From NCBI GenBank assembly GCA_963751105.1, contig CAVVTG010000002.1, forward strand, positions 1,922,001 to 1,986,000: DNA of 64,000 bases, read 5' to 3'. Source of the DNA: JACVRW01 sp963751105 (GTDB lineage: Bacteria; Actinomycetota; Thermoleophilia; Solirubrobacterales; Thermoleophilaceae). This document shows positions 41,009 through 49,469 of this stretch, piece after piece. Below the pieces are notes generated by a model that worked only from the letters and a program-made list of their open reading frames with translations, made no database searches and had not been told where the DNA came from. Positions within the stretch are counted from its first letter, which is position 1. Every line of letters starts with the position of its first letter. The position numbers were made by a program, and so were the translations under genes.

Positions 41009-41877
41009 CTATGGCCGGGCGAACACCGACCAGCTGCCCCGCCGTCGCGCGACACCCGCACCACGCCGTCGAGGTCGGCCGCATAGAGGACGTCCCCGCC
41101 ATCGGTCGCCAGCGCCTGGGTCTCTCCGTCGACGCTGCCGGCGATCTCCCAGGTCACGCCGCCGTCCGAGCTCTTGCTCACGCGGCCATCGATGTCGGTG
41201 CGGATGAGCCGGTCGGTGGCGGGCCACGCGAGCCGCGCGCCGCCCCCGCTGTCAGCCGGCTGCCAGGTGCGGCCCTCGTCGGTCGAGAGGTGAAGCCCCT
41301 GCTCACTCGAGGCGATCCAGCGCCGCGGATCGGCGGGGTCGATCTCGAGATCGTTGAGCGCCAGCGGCGTGGTGCGCGTCTCGAACGTGCGGCCTCCGTC
41401 GCGGCTGACGAAGACGGTGGCGTTGCCGCCCTCGGCCGCGGCCACGAGCGGCCCCGACGCCGCGATGGCATGGAAGTCCGACGCACCGAGACGCGAGACC
41501 GACCGCCAGGTGCGACCCCCGTTCTCGGTGGTCACGAGACCCAGGACGGGCCAGCGCGACTTCTCGCGGCCGGGATGGCCACCGCCCACGGCCTCGCCCG
41601 GGCCGGTGAAGCGAAACGAGAGCCCCTTGGACACCACGTTCTTCCCCATCCGGGCGGTCACGGGAGTCATCTCGCCCTTGCGCACCCGGTACAGGCCGGC
41701 GTTGGTGGCCAGGAGGACCGAGCCATCGGCCGGATCGACCTCCAGCGCCCCCACGTAGGGGGCCTGTCCCGCCGGGTCCAGCACCGGGCTGTCCACGGCA
41801 GCGGCGCCCCCGCCGCACGCCACCAGACCGGTGGCGGCGGCGAGGGCGCCGAGGGCATGTCCGATTCGTGCCTTCAG
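41009..41877 (-). CDS. Exported sialidase/BNR-repeat beta-propeller protein, frameshifted at the end
   Basis: A secreted, probably lipid-anchored protein (signal ALGALAAATGLVAC, lipobox LVAC) of about 290 residues with BNR/Asp-box repeats: TTENGGRTWRSV, VSRDGGRTFETR, STDEGRTWQPA and KSSDGGVTWEIA. Such seven-bladed propellers bind or cleave glycans or coat other proteins. No ATG/GTG/TTG suits the signal peptide; a CTG at 41877 (L/M-KARIGHALG) does. Near 41032 one base appears missing: the current frame runs on for hundreds of codons through the aacS gene, whereas the neighbouring frame gives SWSVFARP and a stop at 41009. Confidence 0.68.
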
Positions 41878-41881
41878 AGAG

Positions 41882-43393
41882 CTACGGGCGCTGGAAGCCC
41901 TCCTGGGTCTGCGGATTCGAGTACGCCCAGGTCTTCTTGGTCCGCAGCCGGCGCCCGTCGAGCTGGAACACGTCGACACCGCGGTTGCCGGTCGCGCCGC
42001 GCCGGTTCAGGCCGCCGTTGACGTACACGCGGCCGTTGTACCAGTAGGTGGACCAGGAGTCCGCCAGGCCCACGCCGGTCTCCAGATCGGAGTAGGCGAT
42101 CTCGCGGATGTTGTTCAGGTTGGTCCAGTCGATGACCGAGTTGCCGCCCTGGTAGTAGGCGATCACCGAGACGTCACGCCCGCCCTTCAGCGGGATCGGG
42201 TTGCCGTTGTGGGAGACGCAGATCTCGGGTGTCTGCGGACGCGGGATCGTGTAACGAGCCTCGAGGGCGGGAGCGGGATCGCCCGGCTTCACCATCTTGT
42301 AGAAGTAGTAGAAGCCGTCGTCGCTGGCCGCGCCGTCGCAGTGGGCCTCGACGCCGCCGCCGGTCTCGTCCATGGTGCCGAACTTCTTGCCGTCCCAGCT
42401 GATGAACGCGCTGTGCATGAACTCGAACTGGTCGGCCGCCGAGGGACTGCGGATGTGCGTGTGGGGCTCGTCGTCCGCGGCCGTCGGGTCACCGGGGTTG
42501 GCGATGCTCCAGATCTGCGTGTCGCCGGCACAGGAGGCCACGGCGATCTTCTTGGGCATGAAGACCTGGATGTCGTGGCAGGCCTTCATTCCGCCCGCGT
42601 TGGGAGTGGTGTCCTCGCTCAGCATGTCCTCGCGCACCGACGTGTCGGTGGGATCCGCGTACGGCACGCTGATCACGGAGATCTTCTGGTGCGGCACCTC
42701 GCAACGGGGCAGCGGGCCGGTGTAATCGGCTGGCGTGACACCGCTTCCCAGCGGATAGGAGGACACGTAGATGTACAGGGCGCTGCCGCCCGGCACGAGC
42801 GTGTGGGTGTGGGATCCGCACGCGGTCTGGATCGCCTTGAGGAACACCGGGTTCGTCGGATCGGTCACGTCGAACATGCGGATTCCCTCGAAGCCGGGGA
42901 CCCGCCTGGTGGGATCGGTGGCCGAGAACGGGTTGTCCTGGCTGGTGCAATCCTCCGCCGACTGCGGTGTGTCGATCGACTGGAACAGGTAACGCTTTCC
43001 GCGGATCTCGTAGACGCTCACGTCGTTCTGGGGCCCGCGGCAGGCGAAGTCGACGAGCACACGCGGCTGGCTGTCGCGGATGTCGAGGATGCGGAAGCCG
43101 TCGTAGTTGCCCGCGTACGCGAGGTCACCCCAGAAGGCGAGATCGGAGTTGATGGTCCCGTCCTTGTCGGAGTTACCGACCAGGGTCATCCGGCGACTGC
43201 CGGGCGGGTCCGGAGCGGCGTTGGTCTGAAACTCGGCGTCAGCTCCCAGGAAATTGCGAGTGACCTGGTCCGCACTCACCTTGTCCATCCAGGGGACGTA
43301 GACCTCCCCCTCGTCGGGATGGGCGCCGCTGTTGCCGACCAGGACCAGTGGCATCATGGCGGCAAGGGCCACGAGCAAGGCAAGCTTGCGCAT
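41882..43393 (-). CDS. Secreted LVIVD-repeat beta-propeller protein
   Basis: A 503-residue exported protein with signal KLALLVALAAMMPLVLVGNSGA. Repeats of the LVIVD type are seen as YDGFRILDIRDSQPRVLVDF, EGIRMFDVTDPTNPVFLKAI and IWSIANPGDP, each a blade of a propeller. Cysteines (FACRGP, DCTSQD, CHDIQV) may form disulfides, consistent with a role outside the cell. A GGAGGAG site precedes ATG 43393. It lies just upstream of the BNR-repeat gene on the same strand, so both may be coexpressed surface proteins. No enzymatic function is recognised. Confidence 0.85.
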   Translation of the reverse strand: MRKLALLVALAAMMPLVLVGNSGAHPDEGEVYVPWMDKVSADQVTRNFLGADAEFQTNAAPDPPGSRRMTLVGNSDKDGTINSDLAFWGDLAYAGNYDGFRILDIRDSQPRVLVDFACRGPQNDVSVYEIRGKRYLFQSIDTPQSAEDCTSQDNPFSATDPTRRVPGFEGIRMFDVTDPTNPVFLKAIQTACGSHTHTLVPGGSALYIYVSSYPLGSGVTPADYTGPLPRCEVPHQKISVISVPYADPTDTSVREDMLSEDTTPNAGGMKACHDIQVFMPKKIAVASCAGDTQIWSIANPGDPTAADDEPHTHIRSPSAADQFEFMHSAFISWDGKKFGTMDETGGGVEAHCDGAASDDGFYYFYKMVKPGDPAPALEARYTIPRPQTPEICVSHNGNPIPLKGGRDVSVIAYYQGGNSVIDWTNLNNIREIAYSDLETGVGLADSWSTYWYNGRVYVNGGLNRRGATGNRGVDVFQLDGRRLRTKKTWAYSNPQTQEGFQRP

Positions 43394-43513
43394 GAAATCT
43401 CCTCCGTAGGGGGGTGCGCCGGACGGGTATCGCCCAACGGGCCTGTGCCCGAACCACCAGGGGATCGCCCTGCGGTCGACGGCCGAGCCGAGCTTTCCCC
43501 GAAACGGATTCGC

Positions 43514-44737
43514 CTAAACCAACTGGCCGGCCAAGCGTTCGTCGCGCCGGCGACGCCGGGCGTCCTCGTCGTCACGCAGTGGCCCCAGCAGGGCGCGAGC
43601 GACCAGCGGCGTGGTGCCCATCACGGCGAACGCAAGGGCCCAGGAGACCCCGGAGGCCAGCGCGCCGAGGCCCACGGGCACGCCGGCGGCCACGACCCGC
43701 ATGGCGGTGTTCTGGATCCCCATCGCCGTACCCGCCTGGCGGCGTCCCGAGATCTCCGCCGCTGCGGTGAACGACAGCCCGTTCCAGCTCATGGCGGCCA
43801 CGCCACCGGCCATCAGCACCGGCACCGCGATCGCCGCCGGCGCCGGGGTGAGCACGGCGGCCGCGAGCAGCAGAGCTCCGGCGGCGGCGGCCAGCCGGCG
43901 GAACGGATCGATGCGGGCGTCGCGGACGTCGGACCAGCGGCCGGCGGCGATCCGGGCCCCGGCCGCTCCGAGCTGGACAGCGCCGAGCGCCAGCGCCGCC
44001 GTGGCCGCCGACCAGCCGCGCTCGCCGAACAGGTAGAGGACCAGCAGGGACGTCACGCCCACCTGCCCGACGATCATCAGGGACGATGCCGCGCTCAGCC
44101 GCCAGATGCGCGGGTCGCGCACGGCGTCCGGAGCCGGCGGCGCGGCCGATGCTTGCCGCGGGCCCTCGCGCAGCCAGATCCCCGCGGCTGCCGCAGCCAC
44201 GAGCATGACCGCCGACAGCGCGTACAGCGCGGCGTCCAGCCCGAGCCAGGCCGCCAGCGGCGGCAGGGTGAAGGAGGCGAGCGCCGCTCCAGCCGGCACC
44301 GCCGTCTGACGGAGGCCGAGCGCCAGCCCGCGCTCATCCCGGGGAAACCAGCTGAACACCGCCCGTCCGCTGGCCGCTATCGCACTGGAGCCGAGCGCGC
44401 CGGCAAGCGCGGTGCCGCCGAGCAGCGCCCCGTACCCGTCCGAGGCGGCGACACCGGCCATGAGCAGAGCGGCGAGACCGAGGCCGACGGCGATCACTCC
44501 CCGCTCCCCGACGCGGTCCGCCAGCACGCCCCAGGCCAGCAGCGTCACGACGGTGCCGAGGGCAAAGGAGGTGAAGACCGCGGTGACCTGCACGAGCGAC
44601 AGGCCGAACTCCTCCTGGATCGCCGGGCCGAGCGCCGGGAGGCCGCCCTGCACCGCGGCCAGCGCGGCGGTGGCCCCGGCTCCCGCCGCCAGAACCACCC
44701 AGCGATAGCGGGGTGGAGCGGGGCGGTTTGAGGTCAC
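43514..44737 (-). CDS. MFS transporter
   Basis: A 407-residue major facilitator with 12 helices. Motif A-like LADRVGERGVIAVG follows helix 2 and SGRAVFSWFPRDERGLALGLRQT, typical of MFS substrate porters, lies at about residue 123. The substrate is unknown. It stands alone, reading away from the FkbM gene on the other strand. Confidence 0.85.
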   Translation of the reverse strand: MTSNRPAPPRYRWVVLAAGAGATAALAAVQGGLPALGPAIQEEFGLSLVQVTAVFTSFALGTVVTLLAWGVLADRVGERGVIAVGLGLAALLMAGVAASDGYGALLGGTALAGALGSSAIAASGRAVFSWFPRDERGLALGLRQTAVPAGAALASFTLPPLAAWLGLDAALYALSAVMLVAAAAAGIWLREGPRQASAAPPAPDAVRDPRIWRLSAASSLMIVGQVGVTSLLVLYLFGERGWSAATAALALGAVQLGAAGARIAAGRWSDVRDARIDPFRRLAAAAGALLLAAAVLTPAPAAIAVPVLMAGGVAAMSWNGLSFTAAAEISGRRQAGTAMGIQNTAMRVVAAGVPVGLGALASGVSWALAFAVMGTTPLVARALLGPLRDDEDARRRRRDERLAGQLV

Positions 44738-44774
44738 CGTTCGAGTCTACGCACGGTCCGGGTACGGTCCGAGC

Positions 44775-45632
44775 GTGGCCGGCGTTCGCCGCGACAGCCT
44801 TGGCCGCCGGCTGGCACGGTTGCCGGCCCCGGTCCAGACGCTCCTCCGACTCGCCTTCGTGGCGGCGCGTGTGACCGCGGGGCCGCGCAGCTTCGGCACC
44901 TATGTGCGCCTCACCCGGATCCGGCTGCACGTGGGGTCCGGCGGCCGCGCCGTGCGACTGAAGCTGCGGCAGCTGGGCGGGCGCGAGGTGCTCGTGCGGC
45001 CCAGCACCTCGGACGTCGACACCGTGTGGGGCACGTTCGCCGGCGCCTACCACCGGCCGCCGGCCGAGGCGCTCGAGCACGGCCCGCGGCTGGTGTGGGA
45101 CCTGGGCGCCAACATCGGCCTGACGATGGCCGACCTGGCCGAGCGCCACCCCGGCGCGCGCGTGGTCGGCGTGGAGCTCGACTCGGAGAACGCCGCTCTG
45201 GCCAGGCTCAACGTGGCGTCCTGGGGCGGGCGCTGCGAGGTGATCGAGGGGGGAGTCTGGCCCGAGGACGGTGAACTGCGCTACGTCCGCTTCGACGGGT
45301 CCACGGCGGGACACCACGTGACCGAAGCGCCCCTCGAAGAGGACCTCGGCGTGACCCGGGCTATCTCCCCGTGGACGCTGCTCGCCCTCGAGGACCGGGA
45401 GGCGATCGTGGACTACGCCAAGATCGACATCGAGGGCGCCGAGCGTGAGCTGCTCTCGCGCAACACCGGCTGGGCCGAGCGCGTCAGGACCCTGGCGGTC
45501 GAGATCCACCCGCCCTATTCGATCGAGTCGTGTGAGCGGGACCTGAGTGCCCTCGGTTTCCGGACCCGGCGCCACCCGAGCCATCCGGCTGCCGTGATCG
45601 GCGTACGCTCCTCGGCGTGCTCCAGCACGTGA
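44775..45632 (+). CDS. FkbM-family methyltransferase
   Basis: A 285-residue SAM-dependent methyltransferase of the FkbM type: LVWDLGANIGLTMADLAERH (SAM motif I) near residue 110, VVGVELDSENAALARLN, and YAKIDIEGAERELL near residue 215, the family hallmark. Members methylate sugar or polyketide hydroxyls. GTG 44775 is the start. The end overlaps the next VOC gene by 16 bases. A role in modifying cell-surface glycans is possible. Confidence 0.85.
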   Translation: MAGVRRDSLGRRLARLPAPVQTLLRLAFVAARVTAGPRSFGTYVRLTRIRLHVGSGGRAVRLKLRQLGGREVLVRPSTSDVDTVWGTFAGAYHRPPAEALEHGPRLVWDLGANIGLTMADLAERHPGARVVGVELDSENAALARLNVASWGGRCEVIEGGVWPEDGELRYVRFDGSTAGHHVTEAPLEEDLGVTRAISPWTLLALEDREAIVDYAKIDIEGAERELLSRNTGWAERVRTLAVEIHPPYSIESCERDLSALGFRTRRHPSHPAAVIGVRSSACSST

Positions 45633-45976
45633 CGCTCGAGATGCGGCGCGAGGACCGGGCAGCGGCCGAGGCCTTCTGGGGACGTCTCGGGTTCGAGCCG
45701 GTCGAACCTCCGGGCACGCTGCCGGAGGTGAGCGCGTGGCTCGAGCGCGACGGCACCCAGATCCACCTGCTCTGGAGCGAAGCGCCGGTGGTGGCACCGG
45801 AGGGGCACGCGGCGGTGGTCGTCGACCACTACGACGCCGTGGTCGCGCAGCTGCGGTCCGAGGGCTTCGACGTCGAGGACCGCGCCCAGCAGTGGGGCGT
45901 GCCGAGAAGCTTCGTGCGCGCGCCGGGAGGGCATCGCATCGAGCTGATGTCGGAGCCGCCGCCGCGGGGGCGCTGA
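45617..45976 (+). CDS. VOC-fold protein
   Basis: A 119-residue vicinal-oxygen-chelate domain from GTG 45617: LQHVTLEMRREDRAAAEAFW, FWGRLGFEPVEPP, GTQIHLLWSEAPV and the C-terminal FVRAPGGHRIELMSEPP with the last glutamate ligand. Substrate unknown. It overlaps the FkbM gene by 16 bases in another frame, so both may be one transcript. Confidence 0.8.
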   Translation: MLQHVTLEMRREDRAAAEAFWGRLGFEPVEPPGTLPEVSAWLERDGTQIHLLWSEAPVVAPEGHAAVVVDHYDAVVAQLRSEGFDVEDRAQQWGVPRSFVRAPGGHRIELMSEPPPRGR

Positions 45977-46071
45977 GTCGCGGGCCGCCCCGTGCTCCGC
46001 CCGGGGCGAAACTTTGCCACCCACGCTCTCCACGTGTCGTGCACTCAGTACGTCGATCACAAAGATTCGTT

Positions 46072-46091
46072 TGTCAACTGATCAGTCGACA
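46072..46091. promoter_or_regulatory. MarR-type operator
   Basis: TGTCAACTGA and TCAGTCGACA form a 20-bp palindrome with one mismatch, of the TTGACA-type spacing used by MarR regulators. It is 67 bases upstream of the MarR gene GTG, probably for self-repression. Confidence 0.55.
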
Positions 46092-46157
46092 GACGAGTTT
46101 CTTTGGTTGTCACGTTGTCGCGCGGCTGCCGAGACGCCGAGTGCCGGGGCGCGCCCG

Positions 46158-46628
46158 GTGACGCGGGACCGGCGGACGCCGCACCCAGCCCTGTCCGACG
46201 ACCTCGCCTTTCTGCTCGCCGAGACCAGCATGCGGGTGCGCGCCGAAGTTGACCGCGAACTACGCGAGCTCGGCATGGATTGGTCGTGTTGGCTCGCGCT
46301 TACGATCGTCAAGGCGCTTGGCGGTCTGTCCCAGGAGGCGCTGTCCGACCGGACCGGGATCGACCGCTCGTCGCTCTCGGCCGTGGTCCGGGACCTCGAG
46401 GCCGACGGGTTTCTCGAACGCACTCCCGATGAAGAGGACGCCCGCAAGCGCATCTGCCGTGCCACCAGGGCGGGCGTTGGGATCGCAGCCGAAGCGCAGC
46501 TCGCGGTGGAGGCGGGCGCCCGAGCCGCCCTGGTTCGGCTCACATCTCGGGAGCGGCTCCGGCTGGAGGAGCTGCTGGCCAAGGCGCTCGGAGCACGCGA
46601 GCAGGACCGCCACTGGCTCTTCGGCTAA
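46158..46628 (+). CDS. MarR-family transcriptional regulator
   Basis: A 156-residue winged helix-turn-helix protein: LSQEALSDRTGIDRSSLSAV, VVRDLEADGFLERTPDEEDARK, then RICRATRAG, the MarR wing with the conserved D-x-R. GTG 46158 is preferred; a longer frame to 46014 would include the operator palindrome. It is convergent with the acyl-CoA carboxylase gene and stands alone, so its target is probably itself or another locus. Confidence 0.86.
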   Translation: MTRDRRTPHPALSDDLAFLLAETSMRVRAEVDRELRELGMDWSCWLALTIVKALGGLSQEALSDRTGIDRSSLSAVVRDLEADGFLERTPDEEDARKRICRATRAGVGIAAEAQLAVEAGARAALVRLTSRERLRLEELLAKALGAREQDRHWLFG

Positions 46629-46635
46629 GCCGGAG

Positions 46636-48148
46636 CTACACCGGCGTGACGGCGTTGTGCTTCGCCGGCCGGCTGCGGTCGCGCGAGGCGTAGGCGGCGA
46701 ACCGGTTGCAGAGCTCGTCGCGGAGGAGCTCGGGAGCCACCACGGCGTCGATCACGAGCTCCGAAGCGAGGTGGAGGATGTCGATCTCGTCCTTGTACTC
46801 GGAGCGCAGCTCCTCGGTGCGGCGGGCACGCTCGTCCTCGTCCTCGATTGCCTGCAGCTGGTTGAAGAACACCGCGTTGATGGCCGCCTGGGGACCCATC
46901 ACGGCGATCTTGGCGTCGGGCAGCGCGAGACAGGCGTCCGGGTCAAAGGCGGGCCCGGCCATGGCGTAGAGGCCGGCGCCGTAGGCCTTTCGGACGATGA
47001 CCGAGAGCTTGGGAACCGTCGCCTCGGAGACCGCGGAGATCATCTTGGCCCCGGCCCGGATGATTCCCTGACGCTCCACCTGGGTGCCGATCATGAAGCC
47101 GGGCACGTCGGCCAGGAACAGCAGCGGGATGTTGAAGGCGTTGCAGGTCCAGATGAAGCGGGCGGCCTTGTCGGACGAGTCGACGAACAGCACCCCGCCC
47201 TTCTGCTTGGGCTGGTTGGCCACGATCCCGATCACCCGGCCGTCGAGGCGGGCGTAGCCCACGATCAGTTCCTTGGCCCAGCGCTTCTGGACCTCGAGGA
47301 ACGAGGCAGCATCGACGAGGGCGTCGATCAGCCCGAGCATGTCGAAGGGCTTGTTCTCGTCGGCGGGGATGTCGGGCAGGCCGGCCGACGGGCGACTCGC
47401 CCACGCTGACCGGCGCCGGCTCGCGCCAGCTCGAGGGGAAGTACGAGAGGTAGCGCTGGGCCAGGTCGATGCCCTCCTCGTCGCTGCCGACCAGGAAGTG
47501 GCCGCAGCCCGACACGCCGGTGTGCATCCGGGCGCCGCCCATCTCCTCGAGCGTCACCTTCTCGCCGATCACCATCTCCGCCATCCGCGGCGAGCCGAGG
47601 TACATCGAGGCGTTGCCCTCGCGCATGATCACCACGTCACAGAAGGCCGGGATGTAGGCGCCGCCCGCGGCGCTGGGACCGAACAGGACACACAGCTGCG
47701 GCACGACCCCGGACAGCTTGACCTCGGTGTGGAAGATGCGCCCCGCTCCGCGCCGGCCGGGGAACATCTGGACCTGGTCGGTGATGCGGGCACCCGCCGA
47801 ATCGACGAGGTAGATCATCGGCACCAGGTGCTCGAGGGCCTGCTCCTGGATGCGGATGATCTTCTCCACGGTCTTCGGTCCCCAGGAGCCGGCCTTGACC
47901 GTGGGGTCGTTGGCCATCAGGGCGACGGAGCGTCCACCGATGCGGGCCATGCCCGTGACCACGCCGTCGGCCCCGAAGCCCTCCTGCTCCCAGTTGGCCA
48001 GCAGCGCGTCCTCGATGAAGCTGCCCGGGTCGACCAGCCGTGCCACCCGCTCCCGCACCGGCAGCTTGCCCTGATCGCGCGACTTCGCGTGATGGCGCTC
48101 CGGACCGCCGCCCCGCGCGCGGTCGAGGGCCTGCTTGAGGTTCGTCAT
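46636..48148 (-). pseudogene. Acyl-CoA carboxylase beta subunit, frameshifted
   Basis: A carboxyltransferase subunit like those of propionyl-, methylcrotonyl- or geranyl-CoA carboxylases (about 505 residues after correction). From ATG 48148: KLPVRERVARLVDPGSF, GFGADGVVTGMARIGGR, MIYLVDSAGARITDQVQMFP and LFGPSAAGGAYIPAFCDVVI (oxyanion Gly-Gly). After SVGESPVGRP the frame breaks at about 47385, and the rest (LPDIPADENKPFDMLGLIDA to AKHNAVTPV) is in another frame, as one extra base would cause. The C-terminal part holds FLADVPGFMIGTQVE and YAMAGPAFDPD. Either a recent pseudogene or a sequencing error. No alpha (biotin) subunit is in the window. Confidence 0.82.
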
Positions 48149-48161
48149 CGGGGCGAGGACG

Positions 48162-48440
48162 CTAGCGCTTGGCGGCCTGGGGCCGCGGCGGATGTGCCTG
48201 TCGCAACTGTGCTCGTAGCCAACGCCCCACCAGGATGGTGCGGAGGTGTGCGATCCCGCGAGCGGCCACCGGGCCGGTCAGAGCCCCCGCCGCCGCACAG
48301 CCGAGCGGGGCGAGCGGCACGTCGCCCACGAACAGCAGGCCGGCGGCGGCACCCACCTCGGCGCCGATCAGCGCACCGACGACGGCTCGCGGAGCGCGGG
48401 CCACGGGCTGCTCTTCGGGCTGGGTGGGGACTTCCGGCAC
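48162..48440 (-). CDS. Small glycine-rich membrane protein
   Basis: A 92-residue frame from GTG 48440 to 48162, downstream of the divergent enoyl-CoA hydratase start. Residues 20-60 include two glycine/alanine-rich hydrophobic helices (VVGALIGAEVGAAAGLLFVG and APLGCAAAGALTGPVAARG) and a basic C-terminus. Glycine-zipper helices like these can pack in membranes. The frame is open well upstream, so the start is uncertain. No family recognised. Confidence 0.42.
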   Translation of the reverse strand: MPEVPTQPEEQPVARAPRAVVGALIGAEVGAAAGLLFVGDVPLAPLGCAAAGALTGPVAARGIAHLRTILVGRWLRAQLRQAHPPRPQAAKR

Positions 48441-48529
48441 CCTGGCGGCTTCGTGCGGCGGCGGCGTAATCCTCCGGGCCTGCGGGTCCTGCAGGGGTTC
48501 CTGCGCGAGCCCCGAGGTAGGGTGAGCGA

Positions 48530-49309
48530 ATGGCACTGGTACGCACCGAGGATCGCGACGGAGTTCGTCATCTCGTACTGAACCGGCCCGAGAAGCGCAA
48601 CGCCATGAACGGCGAGCTGATCGAGGCCCTGGGCGCCGCGATCGAGGGGGCCGCCGGCGACGATTCGGTCCGGGTGGTCGTGCTGCGGGGTGAGGGACCC
48701 CTGTTCTCGTCGGGCATGGATGTGGGCGACCTGCGCGACCTCTCGGAGAATCCCGAGAACCTGCGTCGCTTCCGCGACCCCATCCTGCGCTGGTGGAACC
48801 TGCTCGAGGAGATGCCGAAGCCGACGATCTGCCAGATCCACGGCGCCGCGCTCGGCGGCGCGTTCGAGCTGGCACTCGCGTGCGACTTCCGAACGATGGC
48901 CGAGGACGCCGTGGCCGGGATCATGGAGGTGCGCATCGGGCTGCTGCCCGACGTGGGCGGCTGCTCTCGCCTGCCCGCGGTGGTCGGACTGGGCAACGCC
49001 AAGGAGCTGATCATGACCGGCAAGGTGATCGACGGGCGCGAGGCGCACCGGATCGGCTTCGCGAACCGCATCGGCCCGGCCGACTCGCTCGACGGCCTCA
49101 CTGACGCCTTCGCCGGCGAGCTGCTGGCCTGCGCCCCGCGCGCCGTCGGTCTCGCGAAGCGCGTGCTCGACGCGGCCGCCAAGCCGGCCCTCCAGACCAC
49201 GCTGGAGCTCGAGGTCGCCGCCCAGGAGACCCTGGCGGCGAGCGAGGACTTCGCGGAAGGGTCGCGGGCCTTCTTCGAGAAGCGCAACCCGGAGTTCGCC
49301 GGGCGCTGA
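48530..49309 (+). CDS. Enoyl-CoA hydratase/isomerase family protein
   Basis: A 259-residue crotonase-fold enzyme. VLNRPEKRNAMNGELIEALG is the CoA-binding start; QIHGAALGGAFELALACDFR has the oxyanion-hole glycines near residue 107; the segment AVAGIMEVRIGLLPDVGG has acidic residues where hydratases keep catalytic glutamate. It adds water to, or rearranges, a 2-enoyl-CoA. It fits with acyl-CoA carboxylase, HMG-CoA lyase and acetoacetyl-CoA synthetase nearby. Confidence 0.88.
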   Translation: MALVRTEDRDGVRHLVLNRPEKRNAMNGELIEALGAAIEGAAGDDSVRVVVLRGEGPLFSSGMDVGDLRDLSENPENLRRFRDPILRWWNLLEEMPKPTICQIHGAALGGAFELALACDFRTMAEDAVAGIMEVRIGLLPDVGGCSRLPAVVGLGNAKELIMTGKVIDGREAHRIGFANRIGPADSLDGLTDAFAGELLACAPRAVGLAKRVLDAAAKPALQTTLELEVAAQETLAASEDFAEGSRAFFEKRNPEFAGR

Positions 49310-49325
49310 CGGAGAGAGTCGCGCG

Positions 49326-49356
49326 GCGGGCCCGGATCCAGTGGATCCGGGCCCGC
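49326..49356. terminator. Strong hairpin between convergent genes
   Basis: GGGCCCGGATCC, loop AGT, then GGATCCGGGCCC: a 12-bp perfect stem with extra flanking pairs, starting 17 bases after the enoyl-CoA hydratase stop and facing the end of the MFS gene at 49470. It should stop transcription in both directions; no T-run follows. Confidence 0.7.
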
Positions 49357-49418
49357 GCGCAGTTGCCGAGGCTGGGTCGGGGGAACCCATATGCCGAAAA
49401 CCGGCCTCGGCGGCAATC

Positions 49419-49432
49419 TGGGGTATACCCCA
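49419..49432. repeat. Palindrome TGGGGTATACCCCA
   Basis: A perfect 14-bp palindrome with G-tract/C-tract arms like CsoR/CstR-type operators (GGGGTA...TACCCC). It lies 38 bases from the end of the convergent MFS gene, where no promoter is needed, so its role is unclear. Confidence 0.35.
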
Positions 49433-49469
49433 ATTGGTAGTCGTTCAACCACGAGAGGTGCGAAGGCCT

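Noticed and set aside
39475..41979. An 834-residue protein from the BNR-repeat gene through aacS
   Set aside because: The reading after about 41032 is an alternative frame of aacS; a one-base deletion at the end of the propeller gene explains it better.
41831..44731. A 966-residue plus-strand frame across the LVIVD and MFS genes
   Set aside because: Low-complexity antisense frame over two clear minus-strand genes.
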